From contig NZ_AP019822.1 in assembly GCF_007990505.1 (NCBI RefSeq), positions 310,001-374,000 of the forward strand: a stretch of DNA of 64,000 bases, in the 5' to 3' direction. The notes under the pieces were generated by a model. That model was not told the origin of the DNA and ran no database searches. It saw only the letters and a list, made by a program, of their open reading frames with translations. Position numbers and translations under genes: made by a program. This document shows, piece after piece, positions 55,569 through 64,000 of this stretch (position 1 is its first letter; every line of letters starts with the position of its first letter). Origin of the DNA: Pseudoleptotrichia goodfellowii. Its GTDB lineage: Bacteria; Fusobacteriota; Fusobacteriia; Fusobacteriales; Leptotrichiaceae.

Positions 55569-57773
55569 ATGGCAGATAAAAACGAAACTATAGTTACACT
55601 GAAGCTCAAAGCTGATTTAGACGGATTAAAAGAAGCGTTAAGGAAAATTAATGACATGATAAGATCTACTTTAAAAGCACAAGTAGATATTACTTTTAAT
55701 ATACGAGGAGAAAAAAGAGTCGAAGCATTAAAGCAAAGAATAGCAAAAGAAATCAAAGTTCCTGTTTCGTTTCATCAAAAAGGAGATGCCCCGAAAGCTC
55801 CAGTTTCTAAGCCAACACCGCAACCAACAAATTCTCCTGCTTCTACCGGAATACCAGGAAATTCCAGCGGAGGATTGCAAGATTTTACAAAACAAATGTC
55901 TCAAATTGTAAGCGGAACAGCATTGTTGAATTTTAGTAAAAATATGACAAAAGGAATAATGGAGGTTGGAGTTGAATTTGAAAATTTAAAAACAATAATG
56001 AGAAATACTTTGGGCGGAACCGAAGAAGGCGATGCCGCTATGGATATGATAAAAAATATTGCTTCTAATGCTCATGCGAGTATTGGAGACGTTGGCGAAA
56101 GTTTTCAAAAATTAGTACAAAGAGGAATGAAGCCAACCGAAGAAGAGTTTATACGGCTAAATGATTTTGCAAGATCTCAAGGAAAGAATATAGGACAATG
56201 GACTAATGCCGTTACTTCTGCAATGTTAGGACAAAACAGAGGATTGAAGAAATTCGGAATAACTGCTAAAGATGCCGGAGGCAGTGTTATTTATACTTTT
56301 AGAGGAGTGTCTACTCAAGTAAAGAAGAGTGAAAAAGATATATATGAATACTTATTAAGTTTAGGAAAACTTGATGGAATAATGGGAATGTCTGGAAAAT
56401 CAGCAGATACATTTTCTGGGAAAATGCAAGATATTAGAAATTCGATTGATACTATAAAGATAACTATATTTGAAAAGTTACAATCAGTCTTAAAGCCTTT
56501 AATGGATATTGTGAATAATGTTTTAGATAAAATAAAAAAATGGGTAGAAGAAAATCCAGAATTAGTAACAGGGATAGTATTAATCATAACAACTTTAACA
56601 GCTTTAGTAGGAGCATTTATGGTTTTAACTCCAATTATATCAAGTGTAGCTGGATTGTTTGCTACGTTTGGTGCAGGATTAGGATGGATTATAGTAGCAA
56701 TAGCTGGAGTAGTATTTGTCATATGGGATTTATGGAATGGATTTACTACAGGAAATTCAATAATCGCTGACTTGATAGTGAAATTTTTAGAATGGATAGG
56801 CATAACTACAACAGCTGGAGAGGTTCTTAATTTTTTAAAAGCGACATTTGATATATTAGTCGCTTGGATAACAGCAGGTGTGACTGAAATGATAGCAATT
56901 TTTCAATTTATGGTTGATTATTGGATGGCTTTATTTCAAGGCTTTTTAGATTTTACAGCGATTATGATTGATATAGTTGTAGCTTTATTTACAGGTAATA
57001 TCCCGAGAGCTTCCGAAGGATTTGAAAGGCTAAAAGATGCGGCACTTAATATTTTTGATAAGATAGTCCTTGCGGCACAAAAAGCTGTAAAAACTATACT
57101 TAATGCTTTTGTAGGATTAATGAATAAATTAGCTGATATTCCTCTTATAGGAGAATACATAAAAAAAGGAGCTAATGGGCTTAAAGGTGTCACAGATAAT
57201 ATAGAACAAGATATAAGAAAAAGACAATCTACTGTAAACGAAAGAGATAAAAGAATAAACGGATTTGCAAGAGACGGAAAAAATCCTGGAAATTTAGGAG
57301 GAACAAAAAAGAAAAAAAATAACAAAAAAGGTTTAGATATATTTGGAAAAACAGGTGGAATGTTTGGCTCGGGAGGAAATTCTGGTGGAGGAAGTAAAGG
57401 AAAGAAAAATAAAGACGGAGCAGGAAAAAGTAATAAGCAAAACACGGAAGGGGAAAAAGCTATTGTTACAGCTATAGAAAGTTTGCAGGATATTCTTAAA
57501 AAAACAGGATATTCTATTACTTCTGAAATAAAAAGAGCTAACTTGTTTGAAGCAAAAAGAAAAGCTTTACTCGATTCTCAAAAAAGAGAAGGAGTAACTG
57601 AATTATTTAAACATATAAAAGAAAGGGTTTTAGGAACTAATAATAAAGAAATTAATAATAACAATAAAGTTGAAATATTTTTAAATGGATCAAATGGAAC
57701 ATCATACGGAATAAATGCAAACAGTAGAATAGCAGATTTGTTTAAAATACAAAATAAGAGAAGAGGCGGGTAA
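55569..57773 (+). CDS. Tail tape measure protein
   Basis: 734 residues. The N-terminal coiled region is followed by a Pro/Ser linker (about 75-100), the conserved VEFENLKTIMRNTLGGTEEGDAAMDMIKNIASNAH, then hydrophobic segments (about 335-400 and 425-480) and a Gly/Lys-rich part (about 575-630). Length sets tail length; a modest tail of roughly 110 nm would follow from 1.5 angstrom per residue. Position after the chaperones is canonical. Confidence 0.92.
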   Translation: MADKNETIVTLKLKADLDGLKEALRKINDMIRSTLKAQVDITFNIRGEKRVEALKQRIAKEIKVPVSFHQKGDAPKAPVSKPTPQPTNSPASTGIPGNSSGGLQDFTKQMSQIVSGTALLNFSKNMTKGIMEVGVEFENLKTIMRNTLGGTEEGDAAMDMIKNIASNAHASIGDVGESFQKLVQRGMKPTEEEFIRLNDFARSQGKNIGQWTNAVTSAMLGQNRGLKKFGITAKDAGGSVIYTFRGVSTQVKKSEKDIYEYLLSLGKLDGIMGMSGKSADTFSGKMQDIRNSIDTIKITIFEKLQSVLKPLMDIVNNVLDKIKKWVEENPELVTGIVLIITTLTALVGAFMVLTPIISSVAGLFATFGAGLGWIIVAIAGVVFVIWDLWNGFTTGNSIIADLIVKFLEWIGITTTAGEVLNFLKATFDILVAWITAGVTEMIAIFQFMVDYWMALFQGFLDFTAIMIDIVVALFTGNIPRASEGFERLKDAALNIFDKIVLAAQKAVKTILNAFVGLMNKLADIPLIGEYIKKGANGLKGVTDNIEQDIRKRQSTVNERDKRINGFARDGKNPGNLGGTKKKKNNKKGLDIFGKTGGMFGSGGNSGGGSKGKKNKDGAGKSNKQNTEGEKAIVTAIESLQDILKKTGYSITSEIKRANLFEAKRKALLDSQKREGVTELFKHIKERVLGTNNKEINNNNKVEIFLNGSNGTSYGINANSRIADLFKIQNKRRGG

Positions 57774-57775
57774 GC

Positions 57776-58270
57776 ATGTTAAAATATGACGGTTTTTTCG
57801 GAGCCTTGCCTTTTAGGTCTGTATCAAACGGAATTAATTGGCAAAAAGAAATAACATCAAGAAAAACATACTTAGGTTATGAAGATAATGATCATAGATA
57901 TTTTAAAGCAAAAGAAATAAATTTAACTATTATTTTTGAAGGAAGATTAAAAAAGTTATATCTAACTGCACTACAATCAATGTGGGAAAACAATGATAAA
58001 CAGGTTTTGATATTACTAAAACATGGTCAAATATTTAAAAATATGGTTATAAAGAATATTTCAAATACACAGGAATATGACAACGAAAGAGATAACATTA
58101 TTGAATTAAATGTGTCTTTTCAAGAAATGAGATATGGAGTTCCCGGAGGAAATATTTATGATGATATAAAAAATGTTACTCAACAAGATAGTATGTTTAC
58201 TCAAGTTGTCGGAATCGCAAAAGAAAAATTGAATAATATTGTCAATTTATATAGTAGAGCAATAAAGTAG
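57776..58270 (+). CDS. Baseplate/tail protein (DUF6046-like), tentative
   Basis: 164 residues. LPFRSVSNGINWQKEITSRKTYLGYEDNDHRYFKAKEI and LNVSFQEMRYG fit the LysM-less tail protein that follows the tape measure in Mu/XkdM-like myophages, possibly the initiator that contacts the tube. Three bases after the tape measure stop. Family call weak. Confidence 0.6.
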   Translation: MLKYDGFFGALPFRSVSNGINWQKEITSRKTYLGYEDNDHRYFKAKEINLTIIFEGRLKKLYLTALQSMWENNDKQVLILLKHGQIFKNMVIKNISNTQEYDNERDNIIELNVSFQEMRYGVPGGNIYDDIKNVTQQDSMFTQVVGIAKEKLNNIVNLYSRAIK

Positions 58271-58278
58271 GTGTTTAT

Positions 58279-58698
58279 ATGAAAATACAATACAAGGAAA
58301 ACGAAATAAAGAATTTAATATTAAACAACGATTTTGTCGAAATCCCTTTTGATTTTACAAATTTGAAAAGTAAGACATTAAAAATAGAAGCAATAGTTTT
58401 TGAAAGAAAGATAAAATTTGAACTAATGTACATAAACAAAAAATACGACTTTTTGTTTGATAGTATTGAAAATGTTGTTTTTCAGATATTTAATGTAGAT
58501 AATGAGTTACTTTCTACTTCAAAATTACAATTGAGACAAGATTTATTGTTTGCGGTTAAGCAGATCACGAATGATTATGATGATTTGATTTTGTTATTGA
58601 TTCCAAAAAATAAAAAGTCTTTGAAAGACAAATCTTTTAGTCTTGAAAACATTGAAAACTATGGTTTCTTTTTGTTTAAAGAGGTAAAAAATGGATAA
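58279..58698 (+). CDS. Baseplate plug-like protein (DUF6983-like), tentative
   Basis: 139 residues, beta-rich: NNDFVEIPFDFTNLKSKTLKI, LLSTSKLQLRQDLLFAVKQ. In myophages of this kind a protein of this size and fold forms the baseplate plug between tape-measure-associated protein and hub. Overlaps the next gene by 8 bases. Weak family match. Confidence 0.55.
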   Translation: MKIQYKENEIKNLILNNDFVEIPFDFTNLKSKTLKIEAIVFERKIKFELMYINKKYDFLFDSIENVVFQIFNVDNELLSTSKLQLRQDLLFAVKQITNDYDDLILLLIPKNKKSLKDKSFSLENIENYGFFLFKEVKNG

Positions 58699-59617
58699 AT
58701 TTAGATATATAGAGATAAGGTTAATTTTAGATAATAATGTACTTATTTATGATAATGATAGTTTCAATATTGATTTTAATCTTGAAATTGATAGGACCAG
58801 CCAATCAAATGTATTAGAACTTAATTTGTATAATATAAAGGAAAGGGAAAAAGGGAGAAACTCTTTAGAGTATGAATTTATGAGGTCTAATCCTCAAATT
58901 GAATTATATGCAGGTTATAGAGAAAAGAAAGAGATCAAAGTAAAAGATTTGGTATTTAGCGGACAATTAGCAACAATAAAAAATGATTATGACGATTTAG
59001 ATATTAAGTATTCTCTTGTGTGTTTCCAAGAACGTGATATTTGGGTAATGCAGACATTAAATGTAAGCTATCCGAAAGGAAATAAGCCGTCATTTATTAT
59101 TAAGGATTTGATTGAAAAATTTGGCAGTAGTGGAGAAATAAAACTTGGAATAGGTAAAATAGAGCCATTCAAAGATTTGCCTTATCAATCTAATTTTTCA
59201 AAGTCAAATACGAGTTTACAGAAGATATTTGAGGATCTTGCAAAAGATACGATGAGTATATTTTATATTGAAAACGGACTGCTTTATTTTCTTCCAAAAC
59301 ACTTATATATAAAAGAAAGAACAGAATTAAAGCAATTAGATTTACTTGATTTAACTGCCGACGATGACGGGTATAGCATAAAATTAGGTTTTAGAAATTT
59401 TAAAATAAACACTCAAATATATATTGAGGGACTTGGAAAAGACTATGTGATTGATAAAATAAAACATACTTGTGACGGAGAAAATGGGGATTTTATGACA
59501 GAATTAAAAATACTTGATATGGATATATTCGGTCAAAATATGCTTAAAGAACTTGAAAAAATTAAAAATAAATCGGAAGAAAAAATAGCAAAAGCAGAGA
59601 AAAAGGAGAAAAAATAA
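58691..59617 (+). CDS. Baseplate hub protein (gp44/XkdQ-like)
   Basis: 308 residues. Repeated beta-barrel features: RYIEIRLILDNNVLIYDND, VFSGQLATIKNDYDDLDIKYSLVCFQER, FEDLAKDTMSIFYIENGLLYFLPK and GLGKDYVIDKIKHTCDGENGDFMTELKIL. The layout is that of hub proteins that hold the spike. A Lys/Glu coiled-coil tail ends it. Start overlaps the stop of the preceding gene. Confidence 0.75.
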   Translation: MDKFRYIEIRLILDNNVLIYDNDSFNIDFNLEIDRTSQSNVLELNLYNIKEREKGRNSLEYEFMRSNPQIELYAGYREKKEIKVKDLVFSGQLATIKNDYDDLDIKYSLVCFQERDIWVMQTLNVSYPKGNKPSFIIKDLIEKFGSSGEIKLGIGKIEPFKDLPYQSNFSKSNTSLQKIFEDLAKDTMSIFYIENGLLYFLPKHLYIKERTELKQLDLLDLTADDDGYSIKLGFRNFKINTQIYIEGLGKDYVIDKIKHTCDGENGDFMTELKILDMDIFGQNMLKELEKIKNKSEEKIAKAEKKEKK

Positions 59618-60243
59618 TGGCATTTTCGGAGTTGGAAAAACACAATCGAACAATTGTGACAGAGGAGTTGAACGATATTCACACGTTATGGATAGCAAAA
59701 ATTTATGATGTAAATAACGAAGAAAGAAAAGCAAGTGTTAAGTTTTTACAAAAAGCAATAAGAACTTTGAAAAACGATTATTTTCAAACTCCTCCCGAAG
59801 ATTTAATAGATGTTCCTTTGTTACCTGTTTTTTCAAGTCAAAATTTTGAAATTTATATCCCGTATTCTAACGGTGATAAGGTACTTGTAGGAGTATTGGA
59901 ACGACCTTATATAGAAGCTTTTTATAATGATGAAGTTCAGGAACAGCAATCGTTCGGACGTATGGATATGGGCTATTCTGTAGTCTTAAAGGCCATTCCA
60001 AAAAGTATTTTGTCGGATCGACAAAACAATTCCAAAAATATACTTATAAGAAATAATGAGACGAATATTATCATAAAAAATGGGACTATAGAGGTAAATG
60101 GAAATTGTACTTGGAACGGGAATTTGAAATTTAATGGAGATGTAACGATAAACGGGAAATTAAAGGTTAAATCTGTAGAAACAGATGATATTAAAACTGA
60201 AAACGGAATAAGTAAAGACGGAACACCTTATATACATCCTTAG
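59617..60243 (+). CDS. Membrane-puncturing spike protein (Gp138/gpV-like)
   Basis: 208 residues. N-terminal OB-like part (HTLWIAKIYDVNNEERKASVKF... VLLPVFSSQNFEIYIPYSNGDKVLVGV; Gp138 pattern). The C-terminal half is a repeat-rich beta-helix (NGTIEVNGNCTWNGNLKFNGDVTINGKLKV) ending SKDGTPYIHP, a tip that could bind metal. Pierces the outer membrane on contraction. Confidence 0.82.
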   Translation: MAFSELEKHNRTIVTEELNDIHTLWIAKIYDVNNEERKASVKFLQKAIRTLKNDYFQTPPEDLIDVPLLPVFSSQNFEIYIPYSNGDKVLVGVLERPYIEAFYNDEVQEQQSFGRMDMGYSVVLKAIPKSILSDRQNNSKNILIRNNETNIIIKNGTIEVNGNCTWNGNLKFNGDVTINGKLKVKSVETDDIKTENGISKDGTPYIHP

Positions 60244-60256
60244 TGGAGGAAATCAA

Positions 60257-60625
60257 ATGTTTAAAATGGAAAACGAGGATTTAAAAATAGATAACAATGA
60301 CTTTCAGATTCTTACAGAAAAAGAAAAAGTTCTGCAGGAAATAAAAGAAAAAATAAAATTAATAAGAGGAACTTACAATTTAAGAGAAGAAATAGGAATA
60401 CCTTGGCTTGACTATAACGGGCAGCTTAGTGATACAGAAAGAGATAATATAATAATCGCTTATATGTACGAAAGAATATCAGGATATAAGGGAGTAGATG
60501 TGAGTAGTATTAATATAGAAAAATTAAAAAAAGAAAATAGAGAAGCAAGTTTTAAAATAGAATTTATATATTTTGGAGAAAAAGTAAGTTCCGATATAGA
60601 GGGAGGTGTGTTTAATGGGATTTAA
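60257..60625 (+). CDS. Baseplate wedge protein (gp25/W-like)
   Basis: 122 residues. EKEKVLQEIKEKIKLIRGTYNLREEIGIPWLDY and the short beta end fit the gp25-like/DUF2634 wedge family (r..LfL~~GE~~~~~~~GiPW). Precedes baseplate J as in Mu and P2-like phages. GGAGGAAATC upstream. Confidence 0.75.
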   Translation: MFKMENEDLKIDNNDFQILTEKEKVLQEIKEKIKLIRGTYNLREEIGIPWLDYNGQLSDTERDNIIIAYMYERISGYKGVDVSSINIEKLKKENREASFKIEFIYFGEKVSSDIEGGVFNGI

Positions 60626-61772
60626 GACAGATAAAAACGGAATAATTTTTCCGACATTTGCAGACTTTAAAGAAGAAATGGAAAAAGAAGGGAAAATACA
60701 ATTTGGAGAAGAATTTGAAATAAATCCTGAAACTTCTTTAGGGCAGTTTTTAGAAGTTATATCTTATATGCTTGAGAATACAAGTAAGCAGCTTCAAAAT
60801 GTATATTTTCTATTTTGGTTATTTAACAAAAACGGTGCTTTATTATCGGAATATGCGAGCAATTATGGGATAGAAAGGATACAGGGGAAATATGCTTATG
60901 GAGATTTAACTGTTGAAGGAACTCCGGGACATATAGTTTCAAAAGGTTTTCAAGTCCGTTCAAAAAAAGGACTTTTATATAAGACAGTATCAAATGTATT
61001 AATAAGTTCTAATGGTAAAGCAAAAGTCCAAATAAAAGCAATGGAATTTGGAGAAGAATATAATACGGAAGCAAATACTATTGTAGAAAAAGCAACCGGA
61101 GATGAAAATGTAACAAAAATTTATAATCAAGAAGCAATAACAGGAGGAACGTTTTTAGAAAGCGACGAGGAATTGAGAGAAAGAATTTTAAATTTATCAA
61201 CATCAAAAGGCGGAGCCGATATTAATGGTATAAAAGCAAATTTACTTAAGTTGTCGCAAGTTGAGGATTGTGATATTAAAGAAAATTCTACGGACGAAAG
61301 GGACGAGACTTTTGAACTTGAACCGGGACATATTAGAATTGTTGTAAAAGGACTTATAGATGAAGAAGTAGCTTACGCAGTTTTAAATACTATTTCTCCC
61401 GGAATAGTTACAGACGGCGATGTAGTTATGAGAGTTGTTACAGACTCAAATCAAAACAGAATAATCAAATTTAAACAAGCTACAAAAATTGAATATTCTG
61501 TAAGAGTACGAAACATAAAAAATGTTTCTGAACAAAATAAGGTAACGAAAGATGAAATTATAAATAGTATAGTAAAAGAAACTAATAATTTTAAATTAGG
61601 GCAATATGTGAATTATGAAAAAATTCAGTCTGCGGTTTATCAATTGTCAAAGCAATTGGAAGCAGATGTCGAAATAAAAAAAGGTAGTGGGAGTTGGATA
61701 AAAGAGGATATTGCCATAAGACATGACGAATATAGCTTTTTAAGTATTAATAATATTGAGGTAACGCTATGA
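60615..61772 (+). CDS. Baseplate J protein
   Basis: 385 residues from ATG 60615 with GGAGGTG upstream. FKEEMEKEGKIQFG, SLGQFLEVISYMLENTSKQLQNVY, GTPGHIVSKGFQVRSK and TGGTFLESDEELRERILNLSTSKGGADINGIKANLLKL are the J-family motifs. Overlaps the wedge protein gene upstream by 11 bases. The C-terminal part sits at the wedge periphery. Confidence 0.92.
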   Translation: MGFKTDKNGIIFPTFADFKEEMEKEGKIQFGEEFEINPETSLGQFLEVISYMLENTSKQLQNVYFLFWLFNKNGALLSEYASNYGIERIQGKYAYGDLTVEGTPGHIVSKGFQVRSKKGLLYKTVSNVLISSNGKAKVQIKAMEFGEEYNTEANTIVEKATGDENVTKIYNQEAITGGTFLESDEELRERILNLSTSKGGADINGIKANLLKLSQVEDCDIKENSTDERDETFELEPGHIRIVVKGLIDEEVAYAVLNTISPGIVTDGDVVMRVVTDSNQNRIIKFKQATKIEYSVRVRNIKNVSEQNKVTKDEIINSIVKETNNFKLGQYVNYEKIQSAVYQLSKQLEADVEIKKGSGSWIKEDIAIRHDEYSFLSINNIEVTL

Positions 61773-62371
61773 TGAATGCAGATATGTTTTTAAGTTTATG
61801 TGGAAATATTATTGACAGAAAAGGAGTCAATAATAAGAAGATTTTTGAAATAATAGCAAGCGGATTCGATTTATATAATAAATATTACGAAAAGATATTA
61901 TATTCAGATGTTATTGATAGACTTTATGGATATGAGTTAGATTTGTTTGGAGAACAATTTAGAATTTATAGAGCAGGAAGAACAGACGAAGAATATAAAA
62001 AATATTTGAAAATATCATTTGTTTTAAGGCTTGGAAAAGTTGATTTTAATTTTATAGTTAATGCTATATCAATATTTTTTGGGATAGAGAAAAGTAAAAT
62101 TAAAATCTTTGACAAAAATTCAAACAAAGAAATGAAATCAAGGCACATTAAATTAAGGATTTTAGAAAAAACAGATATACAAGAAGTTATAAGTTTTTTA
62201 AAACATATAAAAGCAGCTGGAATAATAATAGATTGCTGGGAAATGTTAGATGGAAATTTTTTAATTGATTGTAAGGGTAATAAAAAAGAATATAAAGTAG
62301 GAAATAATACAGATTATGAATATGATAGACATGAATATAATCTTGATGAGATGCAAGAAATAAATGATTAA
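61769..62371 (+). CDS. Baseplate wedge protein (DUF2612/gpI-like)
   Basis: 200 residues. YSDVIDRLYGYELDLFGEQFRIYRAGRTDEEYKKYLKISFVLRLGKVDFNFIVNAISIFF resembles DUF2612 / tail protein I: a hydrophobic helix pair after a dGxxLDxxGxxxgxxRgxxxDxxYRxxi motif. Overlaps J by 4 bases. Sits between J and the tail fibre. Confidence 0.78.
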   Translation: MMNADMFLSLCGNIIDRKGVNNKKIFEIIASGFDLYNKYYEKILYSDVIDRLYGYELDLFGEQFRIYRAGRTDEEYKKYLKISFVLRLGKVDFNFIVNAISIFFGIEKSKIKIFDKNSNKEMKSRHIKLRILEKTDIQEVISFLKHIKAAGIIIDCWEMLDGNFLIDCKGNKKEYKVGNNTDYEYDRHEYNLDEMQEIND

Positions 62372-62382
62372 GGAGGTTAAAA

Positions 62383-63687
62383 ATGCCGAGCATTAAGAAA
62401 TTTAAAAGAGGAGTATACGAACACAATAATTTATTTAAAATAAAAGAACCGATTGCAAATGTTGGGGATAGCGAAGTTAGAGAAATAACTCCGTTTAGAG
62501 GGGTTATACAAACTCAGGGAGATATTATTAGTTCCGACGATTTGAATGAAATACAAAAAAATTCAGTTTACTTTGTTGATACTGAATATTCTGAGAATTA
62601 TGGAACGGGAGTTGATGCTTATGTAATTAGTAATTTTACAAATGAGCAGAATGTTTTTTCAGGATTGAAGTTAAAATTTATAATTCCGAAAACTAATGTA
62701 TTTGATAATCCTATTTTGATTATAGATAATAATAGATATGCCTTGAAATTGTCTGGAAGCCAAGAAATAAAAGCACAAGCATTGAAAAAGGATAGCGTTA
62801 TAAATGTAGTGTATAACGGTGATGTTTTTTTTACAGAATTAGTCACAACAGCAAGTGAAGAGACATCAGGAATTGCTAAAATCTACAAAAAATCAGATAC
62901 AGAAAACGACGCAAAGAAAATCAAGAAATATGCTCGTGAAAATATCGGCAACAATAAAGAAGTCAAAGAAGGACTAAACGGAAAAGATTATGAACGAGAA
63001 TATCAAAATGCAAAGACATATTGGGAAAATTTAATTGAAAAAGCGGACCATACAAAATTTGTAACAATGAAAGATTTGTCAATCATTTTAAAAGAAATCC
63101 TGCAACCTGCGAATGGGAATGAATACGGGATAGTTAGCTACGATACAATAAGAAGCGTATCGCCAAAGCCTGATTTGTCGCCTTACGTTCCATTTGCAAA
63201 AGGTTATAGAGATAAGGGAAACGTTACAGAATTTGTAAGAGCTAATGCATCAGATGTATGGACACCTCGCCATTTACACATGTATCTTGAAAATGGCGAT
63301 TATATGGGGGCGTTCCACTTAAATGGCGGACGTGCTTATTACAGAGTGCCGAACAGAAATAGCGGAAATTGGTGTGAGATTATGGACCAATTCGACATGA
63401 TAGCAAGAGACCAGCGAATGGATAGGATTGATGCGGATAAATCGAATTTGTGGGGAAGGGCAAATGATGCTTGGAATAAAGCACACGACGCTCAAGTAAA
63501 CAGAATTTATGAAATTAGAATGGTAGGTTATGTAGAAGATGAAATTAATGGAAAGGGAGAAAGAAATGGTTATGTTTTAACAAAGGTTTCGAGAAATTAT
63601 GGAGAAAGTCAGGATCATATTAAAATAGGGAGCAGAGCTTTACAGTTTCATAGAAATGGTCAATGGCTTAATGCTTATTTTGCATAA
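62383..63687 (+). CDS. Tail fibre / collar protein
   Basis: 434 residues. N-terminal baseplate-binding part (SIKKFKRGVYEHNN, FRGVIQTQGDIISSDDLNEIQ), a middle linker, then the receptor-binding-like C-terminus with aromatic-rich NAYFA end (LQFHRNGQWLNAYFA). Position after the wedge gene fits a tail fibre. Carbohydrate or surface receptor unknown. Confidence 0.75.
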   Translation: MPSIKKFKRGVYEHNNLFKIKEPIANVGDSEVREITPFRGVIQTQGDIISSDDLNEIQKNSVYFVDTEYSENYGTGVDAYVISNFTNEQNVFSGLKLKFIIPKTNVFDNPILIIDNNRYALKLSGSQEIKAQALKKDSVINVVYNGDVFFTELVTTASEETSGIAKIYKKSDTENDAKKIKKYARENIGNNKEVKEGLNGKDYEREYQNAKTYWENLIEKADHTKFVTMKDLSIILKEILQPANGNEYGIVSYDTIRSVSPKPDLSPYVPFAKGYRDKGNVTEFVRANASDVWTPRHLHMYLENGDYMGAFHLNGGRAYYRVPNRNSGNWCEIMDQFDMIARDQRMDRIDADKSNLWGRANDAWNKAHDAQVNRIYEIRMVGYVEDEINGKGERNGYVLTKVSRNYGESQDHIKIGSRALQFHRNGQWLNAYFA

Positions 63688-63699
63688 CAGGAGGAAAAA

Positions 63700-64000
63700 A
63701 TGAAAAAATTTGTAGTTGATAGAGTAGAAGTAATGGAAACAGAGGAAGGAATGAAGTATTGGGGGATTTTTGATAAAGATAATAAGAATTGGTATGAAGA
63801 GCAGAAAAATTTTAAAGAAAATACATTAAAAATTATGTATAACAAAGATAGTTTTTTAATTTTAGGAAGAGAAAAAGACGTTTCAAAAATAGCTCCTACT
63901 ATGGTTGGAGATATTATTGAAGAAATTGAATACAGTGAAGAAATAAAAGTAAATCCGAATTTGTATTTTATTAACGGAGAAATGATAGAATTAAAGGAAT
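63700..64000 (+). CDS. Possible tail-fibre accessory protein (partial, cut at window end)
   Basis: About 100 residues visible from ATG 63700 (GGAGG upstream): MKKFVVDRVEVMETEEGMKY, DKDNKNWYEEQKNFKENTLKIMYNKD. The order suggests a tail-fibre assembly or accessory gene. The 3' end is outside the window. Confidence 0.6.
   Translation, partial: MKKFVVDRVEVMETEEGMKYWGIFDKDNKNWYEEQKNFKENTLKIMYNKDSFLILGREKDVSKIAPTMVGDIIEEIEYSEEIKVNPNLYFINGEMIELKE

Larger units (their letters stand above)
20604..64000. mobile_element. Contractile-tailed (myovirus-type) prophage, right end outside the window
   Basis: Left boundary is placed between tRNA-Leu and the recombinase gene. Content runs from serine recombinase, recombination, repressor, early replication and modification genes to terminase, portal, capsid, sheath (DUF3383), tape measure, spike and baseplate. 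Tail sheath plus baseplate J show a contractile tail. Repressor, operator sites and integrase look intact, so it may be inducible. I cannot see attR or a lysis cassette. Confidence 0.92.

Noticed and set aside
56936-57445. 169-codon minus-strand frame across the tape measure gene
   Set aside because: Pro/Phe/Leu-rich complement of a Gly/Lys-rich coding stretch; no ribosome site.
20604-64000. Diversity-generating retroelement, retron or Cas genes
   Set aside because: No reverse transcriptase motif, variable-repeat pair or Cas-like protein was found in either strand.

Overview
The window is AT-rich DNA with dense operons, A/T-ending codons, frequent TTG/GTG starts and strong GGAGG ribosome sites. 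The gene complement (DUF445, MtaB, RsfS, RNase J, DUF212, two glycolipid glycosyltransferases) fits a fusobacterium, most likely a Leptotrichia-like member of the Leptotrichiaceae. That assignment is inferred from composition and protein character; no database search was possible.

Region 1 (1-16468) is ordinary chromosome, all on the + strand: the 3' end of comEC, then a long run of translation, RNA and envelope genes (DUF445, ruvB, rsmE, mtaB, a LytR_C lipoprotein, rsfS, mrdA/PBP2, RNase J, yhbY, DUF212, tlyA, ctpA, rsmI, rbgA) ending in two GT4 glycosyltransferases that look like a two-step glucosyl- and galactosyl-glucosyl-diacylglycerol pathway. Region 2 (16513-20603) holds a decayed IS1634/IS4-like element with long imperfect terminal repeats, a GH114-like secreted glycosidase apparently cut short by that element, a small secreted protein, and a five-tRNA operon (Pro, Gly, His, Lys, Leu).

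Region 3 (about 20604 to the window end) is a contractile-tailed (myovirus-type) prophage whose right end lies outside the window. It begins next to tRNA-Leu with a large serine recombinase. A leftward operon follows (integrase, YopX, RecT/Bet, DUF1351, YqaJ exonuclease and small proteins), driven by a promoter with repressor-like operators beside a CI/LexA-type repressor. Two bracketed cassettes of unknown or defence-like genes (XRE plus a helical protein; a membrane protein plus a membrane-tethered VRR-NUC nuclease) sit between the repressor and a rightward promoter that carries the same operator and drives a Cro-like gene. Next come a second leftward mini-operon, a structured non-coding stretch with a tRNA-like element, and the early replication and modification genes: two NPPF methyltransferases, a PD-(D/E)XK-like protein, antirepressors, and an initiator gene with four internal 15-bp iterons followed by a DnaC-like loader, an arrangement like lambda O/P/ori. 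dUTPase and an HNH nuclease follow.

At 42613-42842, on the strand opposite to the phage genes, there is a candidate type I toxin-antitoxin locus: an 18-residue hydrophobic peptide with a perfect ribosome site, and upstream of it a promoter-to-terminator small-RNA unit carrying a 15-nt perfect complement to the toxin leader. A promoter-to-terminator RNA of about 125 nt precedes the late operon. The late genes run terS, terL, portal, Mu-F-like, DUF2213 protease with a nested scaffold start, cement, major capsid, neck proteins, sheath, tube, two tail chaperones probably joined by a -2 frameshift, tape measure, hub, spike, gp25-like, baseplate J, a wedge protein, tail fibre and a cut-off last gene. 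No holin or endolysin is recognisable in the part seen.
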